Shown: one piece after another, positions 1 through 8,479 of the stretch
How the letters are laid out: each line of letters opens with the position of its first letter
Numbering within the stretch: the stretch's first letter is position 1
From: JBCDGZ01 sp038750655
GTDB lineage: Bacteria > Bacteroidota > Bacteroidia > Chitinophagales > Saprospiraceae
Direction of reading: 5' to 3'
NCBI GenBank assembly: GCA_038750655.1
Contig: JBCDGZ010000084.1
Coordinates: forward strand, 1-34,306
DNA: 34,306 nucleotides
Made by a program: the position numbers and the translations under genes
Notes under the pieces: model-generated
Databases searched by the model: none
What the model was told of the DNA's origin: nothing
The model's input: only the letters and a program-made list of their open reading frames with translations

Positions 1-51
1 ATCCAGGACTACGCCATCCGGGCCGTGCTCGCGACCCACCCCGCAGGTTAG
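1..51 (+). CDS. C-terminal tail of an unidentified protein (partial, 5' end outside window)
   Basis: Frame 1 is open from the first base to a TAG at 49-51 and encodes 16 residues ending in RAVLATHPAG. The stretch is GC-rich like the coding DNA of this window, and the sequence turns abruptly AT-rich after the stop, as expected at a gene end. Sixteen residues are too few to name a family. Other frames are also open over this short span, so the reading is tentative. Confidence 0.35.
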   Translation: MQDYAIRAVLATHPAG

Positions 52-116
52 ATATTAAAATACAACGTATTTGAAAAATACACTTTTTAGGGTAAGCGCC
101 GAAGCTCGTTAATGTG

Positions 117-124
117 TAATTTTG
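117..124 (+). promoter_or_regulatory. Possible Bacteroidota -7 box upstream of the giant surface protein
   Basis: TAATTTTG matches the Bacteroidota -7 consensus TAnnTTTG. No convincing TTTG or TTG -33 box lies at the usual spacing. It would give a leader of about 170 bases before the ATG at 303. The rest of 52-302 shows nothing recognisable. Confidence 0.25.
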
Positions 125-302
125 ACCTTGAAATTGAGGTGCAATTTCTCTCCCCCTACATAATAATGTAAAACTAACCCCACCGCATACTCGCTTTTTC
201 CTTGACCCCGGCATTTTCGCAGAAAAGGCAATTCATCCGGTGAACCGACCTTGGTTCGCCCTAAAATTATTTTGCATTCTGATTAGAACTAAACACTTCA
301 TT

Positions 303-3300
303 ATGATTGGTATTTACAAAAAACAAGTCCTTAAGCAACTACTCCTCGTCAACCTGTTTCTGGTCGCCTTTGCGGCCCTGGCCTTCGGTCAGTCGGTTTG
401 GACGGGTAATGTAGACAGCGACTGGGACAATCCGGCCAACTGGTCGGCGGGTGTTCCGGTTTCTGGAAGTACCGCCACCGTGCCGGGTACGACTAGTGGG
501 GGAAATTTCCCAACTTACAGTGGTGCACCGATTCTGGATTTTACAATTCAGAATGGGGGTACGATTACTTTTGATGTGGTGATTTACAATGCTGGAGCGG
601 TGATCAACTTTGCCAGCGGGTCTATTGTAAGCAACAATTTATTCATTAACGCCGGTTTGGTGACCTTCGATAATGACGGAGCCTTTGACAATAACGGTGC
701 TTTTGAAAACTACGGCCTGTTTGACAATGCAGCTTCGGCGGTATTGAACAATAATCAAGGGGCCAGCTTTTTCAATTTTAACGAATTGAGAAATACCGGT
801 TTGATCAACAACCGCGGCGAATTCAATAACCTCGGAGAACTGCGCAATACGGGTACTTTTCAGAACTACGGTACTTTAACGCATTTTGGTAGTTTTGAAA
901 ATACTCAGGGAAGTAGCTTTGTCAACAATGCCGGAGCCGTCTTCCATCCAGAGGCAGGTTCTGATTTTATGCTGAATGGTCTACTGACGAACGATGCCGA
1001 AGTGATGATCGATGGTCGCTTGCTGATTAATGTAGCCGGTACGCTGAACAACAACGGAAGGCTGACCAATGCTAAGACCTTGGAAATTGCGGGTTCACTG
1101 GACAACAACGGCGACATTACAAACAATGATTTGTTGTTGATCAATGACTCTGGAACCTTGACCAATAATAATAACCTAGATAATAGTGGTACGATTGACA
1201 TCAGTGTTTGTGGTACGCTAATCCAGCAAAGTGGCGGTACCGTCGGTGGTACGGTGATCAATGAAGGGATTGTCTACAGCATTCAGGGCAATGTCAATGT
1301 GACCAGCGGTGAATTGGGCGTAGTGCTGAATGATCTCAACGATCGGAAGCCACCCGTCGCTGGCTGCCGCCCCGGCGCTTTCGTCGAACTGGACGCCAAC
1401 GGCGAAGCCACCCTGCCCGTCAACCTCGTCGATAGAGGCAGCTTTGGCCAGTGCGGTGCGGCGCTAACCAGCGTAACCGTTGCGCCTGATCAATTCACCA
1501 CCGCCGACCTCGGCCAGCAAGTCGTTACCCTGACCGTAGAAGACGAGTTCGGCTTTGTCTCTACCTGCGAGGCGATCGTCACCGTATTACCTTTCCAACC
1601 ACCCGTGACCGCTGTAGATGACAATGATATTGACAGCACCTGCCCAGACGATATTACCGTCGTTGGCCTGCCCGGCGCTGCCGCTGCTAGCGCCAGCTGG
1701 ACCGAGCCTACCGCAACGTCTAACTGCCAACCCACAGTGATCGATTGCAGCAGCACACCCAACGAAATTCCCGGCCTGATTTTCCTCGGCGAATTCAACA
1801 ATAGCAAATACTACTGCTCACCAAGCAACGACCTCACCTGGCACGAAGCCAGAAACTTGGCTACTTCAAAAGGCGGCTTCCTGGCCACCATCAATGATGC
1901 GGCCGAAAATGCCTTCGTAGCTGCGCGTATCCTCAACCACGATGTTTGGATTGGCTACAACGATGAGGCCAACGAAGGTCACTTTGTTTGGGACAATGGA
2001 GAAGATCCTGGTTACACCAACTGGCGCTCCGGCGAGCCTACTGGTGGTAATGAAGATTATGCTCGGCTGGTCAAAGACAGCGGTAAATGGACCGATCGTA
2101 ATGAGCACTACCGGTCAGAGGCACTCATCGAAGTGCCCTGCCAAGCCGTACTGGATTGCCGCAGCCAAACGGAAAACATTGCTGGATTCATCTACCTTGG
2201 GGAATTCAATAACAGCAAATACTTCTGCTCTAACGGCAACGACTTCACTTGGCGTCAAGCCAGAGATTTAGTCGCCGCTAACGGTGGTCACCTCGCCGTA
2301 ATTAATGATGCTCAAGAAAACGAATACCTGCGCACCCGCATCCTCAACCACGATGCTTGGATTGGCTATACCGATGAGGCCAACGAAGGGCATTTTGTCT
2401 GGGTAACGGGTGACAATCCTGGTTATACCAATTGGCGTTCCGGCGAGCCGAATAATAATGGCGGCGACGAGCACTATGCCCGACTGCTGAAAGACAGCGG
2501 GAAGTGGACCGATCGCGACGCACACTACAAGTCAGAAGTGTTGATGGAAATTCCTTGTGGAGGCGGTACCGCGAAGACCTGCGAACTGGCCAACCACGGC
2601 CCTTCTAGTAATGGAGTAGGGGAACGCCTCGTATGGATCAATTTTGATAATGAGTCAGAGAACAGAGAATATACCGTCGAAGGAAGCGGTGTGAGCTTCC
2701 AGGAATTTGCCGATGGTTCGGCCCTAATTTCTGGTACCATTGCCGATGTGAAACGCCCGAATAGAAGATGGGAGATTTCTGTAAAACTGATCAACAAAAG
2801 AACCTGGGCGCAGTGGTCGGCACTCGGTCGCTCTTTCAAGAGTGGTGCTGGCGATCATACGCAGTGGTTTTACTATGAAGTAGATAATAACAATAGTACC
2901 TTCACTGGCTTGGGTAGCAATGCTGGAAAGGTACTGAACATCACCCACGATCCCGCCGACTACGAATTTGGTTTCCAAGTTGGTTTTGGAGCTAATCTTA
3001 AAGACAGCGACTTCGGTCTCTCTGGCTGGTATGGCATCTCTGGAAGCAAGCACGGAAAAGGAGATTTCAACGGCGACCTGCGCAACTGCGTGCCGACTAC
3101 TGGCGGCAGTGGAGAGGTGACCATCGAGCAGATCAGAGGCTTGCCTAGCGGCTCTGACTTCCCAGTCGGAACGACGACTATCGCCTACCGTATTTCTGAT
3201 GATTGTGGTAATGAAGAAATTTGCACCTTCGAGGTCATCGTTGAAGAAACACCTTCGGAAATCAGCCTGCTGACTTGTCCGGCAGATATTGTGGTCAACA

Positions 3301-6300
3301 CCCTGCCTGGTGATGACAAAGCCATTGCTACCTGGGATGAACCAACGGGTACGACGACCTGCTTTAGAGGAGGTTTAGAAGCCCTTCAGACCCTAGGGAA
3401 GGAAAGTGGTAGCGAGTTTGAAGTAGGAACTAGTACGATTGCGTACAGCCTGATTGACTCTTGCGGCAACTTTGTCCCTTGCGTCTTTACCATCACGGTA
3501 GTGGCGGTTGATGCAGAACTGCTGGTGACTTCCTGCCCACAAGACATCCAAACTGATAATCCACAAGTTACTTACGCTATGCCAAGCGGTACAACGGATT
3601 GCTTCCGTGGCTTTTTGGAAATCAAGCGCCTCACCGGCCCCGCCTCTGGCGAAACGTTCCCAATCGGCGTCACTCCAGTGGTCTTCCTGCTGGCGGACGA
3701 GTGTGGCAATACCGAAATTTGCTCCTTCACCGTAACCGTCGATCCTCCCTGCCCCGATGCCGATGCGGACGGCGTCTGCGATGTAGACGATGTTTGTCCG
3801 GGCTTTGATGATAATGCCGATGAAGATGGCGATGGTACGCCTGACGGCTGCGACGATTGCAACAACAACTTGGCTGGTACGCCTTGTGATGATAATAATG
3901 ATTGTACGGTAAATGATGTCTTTGATGCCAATTGCAACTGCGCTGGAACCTTCCAGGACAGCGATGGCGACGGCGTTTGTGATGCCGAAGACATTTGCGC
4001 CGGTTTCGATGATACGGCGGATGCCGATGGCGACGGTACGCCTGACGGCTGTGACGATTGTGATGCTAACCAAGCCGGTATGCCTTGCGATGACAACGAC
4101 GATTGTACGACTAACGATGTCCTAGATGCTGACTGTAATTGCGCTGGAACTTTCCAAGATAGCGATGGCGACGGTGTCTGCGATGCCGAAGACAACTGCC
4201 CAGGCTTTGACGACAATGCGGATGCCGACGGCGATGGTATTGCTGACGGCTGTGACGATTGCGACGCCAACCAAGCGGGCATGCCTTGCGATGATAACGA
4301 CGATTGTACGAGCAATGATGTCTTAGATGCTGACTGTAATTGCGCCGGTACTTTCCAAGATAGCGATGGTGACGGTGTCTGCGATGCCGAAGACAACTGC
4401 CCCGGCTTTGACGATAATGCCGATGCGGACGGCGATGGTACGCCTGACGGCTGCGACGATTGTGACGCTAATCTAGCCGGCACACCTTGCGATGATAATG
4501 ATGAATGTACGGTCAATGATATTTTTGATGCCAATTGTAACTGCGCCGGAACCTTTAAGGATGGGGATAAAGATGATGTTTGTGATGCGGATGACATCTG
4601 CCCTGGTTTTGACGACAATGCCGATGCCGACGGTGACGGTATTCCTGACGGTTGCGACGTGTGTGCTGGGTTTGATGATAATGTGGATACGGATGGTGAC
4701 GGTATACCTGATGGCTGCGATGATTGCGACGCCAACTTGGCTGGTACGCCTTGCGATGACAACGACGACTGTACGGTCAACGATGTTTTTGATGCCAACT
4801 GTAACTGTGCAGGTACTTTCCAGGATAGTGACAACGACGGTGTCTGTGATGCCGACGAGCCTTGTATCTCTTACCGAATCGAAGATTCTCGTCCAGTCTG
4901 TGCTCCATTTACCAGCTACGAATCTGGCGTATTCTACAGAAGAAACTGTGGCAGCACTTTCGAGGTCTGGAAAGCTGGAGATGATCTGGTTTTGACGGAA
5001 AATAATGATGGTACCGCTCAAATCACGGGTACAGTGATCAATAATGGCACCGTAGGTACGGTGAATATCGACCTGGGTGGTTTTGCCGCCACTGGCCGAA
5101 GCTGGATGAACAACTGCTACCTCAGCACCCTGCATCCCGATTACTACTACACGAGCTTTAACGGAACGATCAGCATAGGAAGTGAAACTTTTACCCTCAT
5201 CCAAAAATCTAATGGTTCTGACTTCGTACTGGGCCAAGGCGCAAACAATGAGCTGGATGATGACTTTAGCGTCGGCGCTTGGTTGGATGGTACCTGGGGC
5301 AATTGTGTAGAGATGTTCGGTAATCTGATACCGATTCAGCCTGGTGATAGCTGTGATGATGGAGATGATTGTACCAGCAATGATGCCTACGATGATAATT
5401 GTAACTGTGCAGGTACCTTTGAAGATAGTGACAATGATGGTATCTGTGATGCTGAAGACATCTGCGCTGGCTTCGATGATAATGCCGATGCCGATGGCGA
5501 CGGTACGCCGGATGGCTGTGATGTTTGTGATAACCTCACTGACGGTGGCCACATCGGCTACGCTCAGACGGGCTGTAGCCCCTACGATCCGAATGCACTG
5601 GTAAGTATCGCCGATCCTAGCGGAGGCAGCGGAGCCCTGGAGATCATCTGGATGCAAAGCAATGTGGACATCCTGCCTGTTTCTATCGATAACGATCCTT
5701 ACTGGACAACTATCGGAGGAGCCAACGGCACGACCTACGATCCAGGAGAGCTGACACAGACGACCTACTTCATCCGCTGCTCTCGCCGCGAAGGCTGCGA
5801 TAATTACGTTGGCGAGTCTAACATTATCAAGATTACAGTAGAAGATTGTAATAACCTCTGTCAGAACAACCTGATACACAACCCTGGCTTCGAACATGGC
5901 CTGGACGGCTGGTACATTGATCATCCAGTATATGCAACAGGACACGAATTCTCTGGCCAGAAAGCAGCTAAGATTGGACGATACAGTGGTGGCCTGTGGC
6001 AGTATTTCTCTGTAAGCGAGGGACAAATTCTTTCACTGAAGGCTTATTCCAAGATCAGATACCTTGATCAGTGTCGCTGGGCAGGTATGGGACTTGATTT
6101 CTACGACGAATGGGGCAATTACCTCCACTCTGAATACATCGAATTTAATTCTGAGGAGTACGAGCAATATTCACTGGCAGCGGTAGCGCCACAAGGGTCT
6201 AACCATGTTAACGCTTGGTTCTGGAAGAGTGGTCGAGGAGGACGTTTGTTCGTCGATGATGTTTGTTTGACGATCTCAGGAGCAGGGGGTACCGGATTTG

Positions 6301-6854
6301 CCTACCGCCCAGTTCTGGCACTGAATGCCACTAAAGAAGGACAGAGTGTCGCCCTGCATTGGGCCACTAATACCGAGTTCAAGAATGATTATTTCATCAT
6401 AGAGCACTCTATAGATGGAGAACACTACGAACCAGTAGATCAGGTGACTAGCATCAGCTCTGGCCGTTCCGCTATTCACTATGATGAAATCCACCTCACC
6501 CCAGCGCAGGGAGAAAACTTCTACCGGATCAAGCAGGTCCACACCAATGGTTCATTCGTCTATACCAATGAAGAAATGGTGTTATTCGAGAGCGATCCAA
6601 GTCAAGTGACGGTTTATCCGAATCCAACTAGCGATCAGGTGAGTATTAACTTGAAAGAATACCTGGGTAAAGATGCGACCATTCAAATCTACAACGCTCT
6701 TGGCCAGCCAGTTTATGAGGCTCGGGTAGACGAAATGCGCGAGCCGATCCAAACATTCGATGTCCGCCAGTACGGTAGCGGCGTTTATTCCATCAAGGTT
6801 AAGGTCGATGGACGTCCACAGATCAGTCGGATGTTTGTAGTAAGCAGACAATAA
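303..6854 (+). CDS. Giant T9SS-secreted multidomain surface protein (C-type lectin, HYR, thrombospondin-3 repeats)
   Basis: About 2183 residues. The frame is open from a GTG at 240, but the ATG at 303 is preferred because it puts a typical signal peptide at the N-terminus (IGIYKK, then a hydrophobic run ending AFGQ). Approximate layout: Asn-rich NNNGxLxN solenoid-like repeats 70-330; HYR-type module 344-435; two consecutive C-type lectin domains 480-615 and 618-755, both with WIGY, NEGHFVW and YTNWRSGEP; a beta-rich domain 759-915; HYR-like modules 930-1150; calcium-binding thrombospondin-3-like DxDGDG repeats 1152-1520; a second copy of the 759-915-type domain 1520-1675; another TSP3 segment 1679-1746; a jelly-roll carbohydrate-binding-like domain 1850-1993; and a T9SS type A sorting domain from about 2098 (VYPNPTSDQVSI, ending GVYSIKVKVDG). 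A secreted, surface-anchored adhesin or glycan-binding role is inferred. No enzymatic domain was seen. Confidence 0.9.
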   Translation: MIGIYKKQVLKQLLLVNLFLVAFAALAFGQSVWTGNVDSDWDNPANWSAGVPVSGSTATVPGTTSGGNFPTYSGAPILDFTIQNGGTITFDVVIYNAGAVINFASGSIVSNNLFINAGLVTFDNDGAFDNNGAFENYGLFDNAASAVLNNNQGASFFNFNELRNTGLINNRGEFNNLGELRNTGTFQNYGTLTHFGSFENTQGSSFVNNAGAVFHPEAGSDFMLNGLLTNDAEVMIDGRLLINVAGTLNNNGRLTNAKTLEIAGSLDNNGDITNNDLLLINDSGTLTNNNNLDNSGTIDISVCGTLIQQSGGTVGGTVINEGIVYSIQGNVNVTSGELGVVLNDLNDRKPPVAGCRPGAFVELDANGEATLPVNLVDRGSFGQCGAALTSVTVAPDQFTTADLGQQVVTLTVEDEFGFVSTCEAIVTVLPFQPPVTAVDDNDIDSTCPDDITVVGLPGAAAASASWTEPTATSNCQPTVIDCSSTPNEIPGLIFLGEFNNSKYYCSPSNDLTWHEARNLATSKGGFLATINDAAENAFVAARILNHDVWIGYNDEANEGHFVWDNGEDPGYTNWRSGEPTGGNEDYARLVKDSGKWTDRNEHYRSEALIEVPCQAVLDCRSQTENIAGFIYLGEFNNSKYFCSNGNDFTWRQARDLVAANGGHLAVINDAQENEYLRTRILNHDAWIGYTDEANEGHFVWVTGDNPGYTNWRSGEPNNNGGDEHYARLLKDSGKWTDRDAHYKSEVLMEIPCGGGTAKTCELANHGPSSNGVGERLVWINFDNESENREYTVEGSGVSFQEFADGSALISGTIADVKRPNRRWEISVKLINKRTWAQWSALGRSFKSGAGDHTQWFYYEVDNNNSTFTGLGSNAGKVLNITHDPADYEFGFQVGFGANLKDSDFGLSGWYGISGSKHGKGDFNGDLRNCVPTTGGSGEVTIEQIRGLPSGSDFPVGTTTIAYRISDDCGNEEICTFEVIVEETPSEISLLTCPADIVVNTLPGDDKAIATWDEPTGTTTCFRGGLEALQTLGKESGSEFEVGTSTIAYSLIDSCGNFVPCVFTITVVAVDAELLVTSCPQDIQTDNPQVTYAMPSGTTDCFRGFLEIKRLTGPASGETFPIGVTPVVFLLADECGNTEICSFTVTVDPPCPDADADGVCDVDDVCPGFDDNADEDGDGTPDGCDDCNNNLAGTPCDDNNDCTVNDVFDANCNCAGTFQDSDGDGVCDAEDICAGFDDTADADGDGTPDGCDDCDANQAGMPCDDNDDCTTNDVLDADCNCAGTFQDSDGDGVCDAEDNCPGFDDNADADGDGIADGCDDCDANQAGMPCDDNDDCTSNDVLDADCNCAGTFQDSDGDGVCDAEDNCPGFDDNADADGDGTPDGCDDCDANLAGTPCDDNDECTVNDIFDANCNCAGTFKDGDKDDVCDADDICPGFDDNADADGDGIPDGCDVCAGFDDNVDTDGDGIPDGCDDCDANLAGTPCDDNDDCTVNDVFDANCNCAGTFQDSDNDGVCDADEPCISYRIEDSRPVCAPFTSYESGVFYRRNCGSTFEVWKAGDDLVLTENNDGTAQITGTVINNGTVGTVNIDLGGFAATGRSWMNNCYLSTLHPDYYYTSFNGTISIGSETFTLIQKSNGSDFVLGQGANNELDDDFSVGAWLDGTWGNCVEMFGNLIPIQPGDSCDDGDDCTSNDAYDDNCNCAGTFEDSDNDGICDAEDICAGFDDNADADGDGTPDGCDVCDNLTDGGHIGYAQTGCSPYDPNALVSIADPSGGSGALEIIWMQSNVDILPVSIDNDPYWTTIGGANGTTYDPGELTQTTYFIRCSRREGCDNYVGESNIIKITVEDCNNLCQNNLIHNPGFEHGLDGWYIDHPVYATGHEFSGQKAAKIGRYSGGLWQYFSVSEGQILSLKAYSKIRYLDQCRWAGMGLDFYDEWGNYLHSEYIEFNSEEYEQYSLAAVAPQGSNHVNAWFWKSGRGGRLFVDDVCLTISGAGGTGFAYRPVLALNATKEGQSVALHWATNTEFKNDYFIIEHSIDGEHYEPVDQVTSISSGRSAIHYDEIHLTPAQGENFYRIKQVHTNGSFVYTNEEMVLFESDPSQVTVYPNPTSDQVSINLKEYLGKDATIQIYNALGQPVYEARVDEMREPIQTFDVRQYGSGVYSIKVKVDGRPQISRMFVVSRQ
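3756..4859 (+). repeat. 201-bp in-frame tandem repeat encoding 67-residue TSP3-like calcium-binding units
   Basis: Units begin at 3756, 3957, 4158 and 4359, exactly 201 bp apart. The next unit begins at 4560 and is 264 bp long because a DxDGDGIPDGC segment is duplicated (63 bp extra). A partial unit follows from 4824. Each encodes DSDGDGVCDAED, then ADADGDGTPDGCDDC, PCDDNDDC and CNCAGTF. The units at 4158 and 4359 are close to identical in DNA. A diverged relative of the unit lies at 5338-5540, separated from the array by an unrelated domain. Confidence 0.9.
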
Positions 6855-6894
6855 GGTTTAAAATATTAGTAACAAACAAGCGAGATTTATTCAA

Positions 6895-6928
6895 CGGGCT
6901 GTCGTTTACTCGACAGCTCGTTTTTTTT
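6895..6928 (+). terminator. Intrinsic terminator of the giant surface protein gene
   Basis: Ten-base-pair stem CGGGCTGTCG / CGACAGCTCG with one G-U pair, a 6-base loop (TTTACT), followed directly by eight T. It lies 41 bases after the TAA at 6852-6854. This is a textbook rho-independent terminator. Confidence 0.9.
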
Positions 6929-6974
6929 GTATTGGTACATATATTGTATTCTTCTTATAAGCCAACAGGAGTCT

Positions 6975-6982
6975 TATATTTG
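6975..6982 (+). promoter_or_regulatory. Possible -7 promoter box, PorV-like gene
   Basis: TATATTTG matches TAnnTTTG. No good -33 element is seen at 18-21 bases upstream. Transcription from here would run through the palindromic element at 7086-7206 before reaching the ATG at 7223. Apart from this, the terminator and the repeat, the 368-base gap 6855-7222 holds nothing recognisable. Confidence 0.2.
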
Positions 6983-7085
6983 TGTGATCTCGGCAATCTT
7001 GATAACTTAGCGTTCGCCACGACAATTTTGGGGCAATAAGAAATCAGATTTGGAGTTACAAAAGTGTCTTTTCAATTATTAATTA

Positions 7086-7206
7086 ACCCAAGTTTCGATG
7101 AACGAGAGTCATTAAGGAAGATTTTGTGAAAAATGCAGCCTTACGGCGCATTTTGATTCAAATATCTGACGCATTGACTCTTGTAAAAGTGAATCGCAAC
7201 TTGAAT
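7086..7206. mobile_element. MITE-like palindromic element, copy 1 (121 bp)
   Basis: About 95 percent identical (6 differences in 121) to 8335-8455 in the same orientation. The ends are inverted: CAAGTTTCGAT at the left and ATCGCAACTTG at the right. Inner arms AGAGTC/GACTCT and a central hairpin (AAAATGC-A-GCC, loop TTAC, GGC-GCATTTT) make the whole element an imperfect palindrome. TA dinucleotides abut both ends, in a longer TAATTA on each side, as expected for TA target duplication. It carries no ORF. It could be a non-autonomous relative of an IS630/mariner-type element, but no transposase is present to test this. Confidence 0.75.
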
Positions 7207-7222
7207 TAATTAAATCAATCCT

Positions 7223-8335
7223 ATGCGAAAAATGTACAAACAAGCCGTAAAAGCCTTTTTCTTAGCCATCTTACTCCTCTGTACCCACTGGGCCTTCGCC
7301 CAAAAGTACAGCAACGAATTTCTCAGCATTGGAGTAGGAGCCCGGGCCCAAGGTATGGCCGGCGCGCAAATCGCCAATGTTAGTGATGTCACCGCCTCCT
7401 TCTGGAATCCAGCAGGCTTGACCAATATGGAATATCCGGTTCAGATCGGAGCTATGCACGCTGAATGGTTTGCAGGGATTGCCAAATACGACTTCCTGTC
7501 TTTCGCCAAATCCCTCAATAGCCTCAAAAACTCGGCCTTCGGCCTCTCCATCATCCGACTCGGCATCGATCAAATCCCCAATACCCTCAACCTCGTCGGC
7601 CCTGATGGCTCGATCAACTACGACCAAGTAACCGAGTTTTCCGCCGCTGATTATGCTGTTTTGCTCTCCTATGCACAAGATGTCAAAATCAAGGGAAAGA
7701 CCCTCTCTGTTGGTGGAAGTACCAAAATTATTCGCCGCGTAATCGGCTCCTTTGGTAACTCTTGGGGCTTTGGCCTCGACTTCGGCGTCCAGTACAAAAC
7801 CGAAAAATGGAACTTTGCCTTCGTCGGTCGCGATATTACCACCACCTATAATGCCTGGTCTTTCGATCTGTCAGAGAACGAAAAAGAAGTCTTTGTCAGC
7901 ACAGGCAACGAGATACCCGAAAGCTCTGTCGAAATCACCCGTCCCCGCATCATCCTCGGCGCTGCTCGCAAGGCCAAGCTGGGCGAAAAGCTAGGGCTGC
8001 TGGCTGAACTCAACCTCGACTTCACCACCGACGGTCAACGCAACGTACTGATCAGCTCCGAGTCCATCAATATCGACCCTCGCCTCGGCGTCGAACTGGA
8101 TTACAACCAATTCCTCTTCCTGCGCCTCGGAATGGGCAACTTCCAAGAAGTCCTCGACGACTTCGACCCCAATCAGTCCTACCTCACCTTTCAGCCCAAT
8201 TTCGGCGTCGGCATCGACCTGGGCCGACTGAGAGTAGACTACGCCTTGACGGATATTGGAAATGTCTCGGAAGTGCTGTATTCTCACATCTTCTCCCTCA
8301 CTTTGGACTTCAAAAAGCAGGAGAAATACTACTAA
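7223..8335 (+). CDS. PorV/PorQ-family outer-membrane beta-barrel protein
   Basis: 370 residues with a signal peptide (hydrophobic run ending HWAFAQ). The mature start carries the family signature: FLSIGVGARAQGMAGAQIAN, then VTASFWNPAGL. The rest is alternating beta strands rich in aromatic and Gly residues, ending in a strand with a Tyr at the C-terminus, as in outer-membrane barrels. PorV and PorQ belong to the type IX secretion machinery (PorV shuttles cargo to the attachment complex), but Saprospiria carry many paralogues. Whether this is the machinery PorV or a paralogue linked to the upstream giant T9SS substrate cannot be decided here. Start is the ATG at 7223, without Shine-Dalgarno. 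The stop codon TAA coincides with the edge of the repeat at 8335-8455, so the insertion may have trimmed or completed the 3' end. Confidence 0.8.
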   Translation: MRKMYKQAVKAFFLAILLLCTHWAFAQKYSNEFLSIGVGARAQGMAGAQIANVSDVTASFWNPAGLTNMEYPVQIGAMHAEWFAGIAKYDFLSFAKSLNSLKNSAFGLSIIRLGIDQIPNTLNLVGPDGSINYDQVTEFSAADYAVLLSYAQDVKIKGKTLSVGGSTKIIRRVIGSFGNSWGFGLDFGVQYKTEKWNFAFVGRDITTTYNAWSFDLSENEKEVFVSTGNEIPESSVEITRPRIILGAARKAKLGEKLGLLAELNLDFTTDGQRNVLISSESINIDPRLGVELDYNQFLFLRLGMGNFQEVLDDFDPNQSYLTFQPNFGVGIDLGRLRVDYALTDIGNVSEVLYSHIFSLTLDFKKQEKYY

Positions 8336-8455
8336 CCCAAGTTGCGATGAACGAGAGTCCATAAGGAAGATTTTGTGAAAAATGCAGCCTTTTGGCGCAT
8401 TTTGATTCAAATATCTGACGCATTGACTCTTGTAAAAGTGAATCGTAACTTGAAT
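8335..8455. mobile_element. MITE-like palindromic element, copy 2 (121 bp)
   Basis: Second copy of the 7086-7206 element in the same orientation. Left end CAAGTTGCGAT is the perfect inverse of the copy-1 right end ATCGCAACTTG. The central hairpin is kept (AAAATGC-A-GCC, loop TTTT, GGC-GCATTTT). Two of the six differences from copy 1 fall in the loop. TACTA precedes the left end and follows the right end, compatible with TA or longer target duplication. Its first base is the last base of the PorV-like stop codon. The central hairpin followed by TTTT could also act as a weak terminator. Confidence 0.75.
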
Positions 8456-8479
8456 TACTAGACAGGGTAAAAGGGGAAA

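Noticed and set aside
3572..4834. Long minus-strand open frame of 420 codons, with others at 3393-4073 and 4473-6026
   Set aside because: They lie opposite the TSP3 repeats; the repeated Asp/Gly codons simply give stop-free Ser/Pro- or Ile/Val-rich antisense frames. The plus-strand protein has signal peptide, domains and sorting tail.
3756..4859. Regularly spaced repeats as a possible CRISPR array
   Set aside because: Units are 201 bp, in frame, without unique spacers, and encode calcium-binding repeats.
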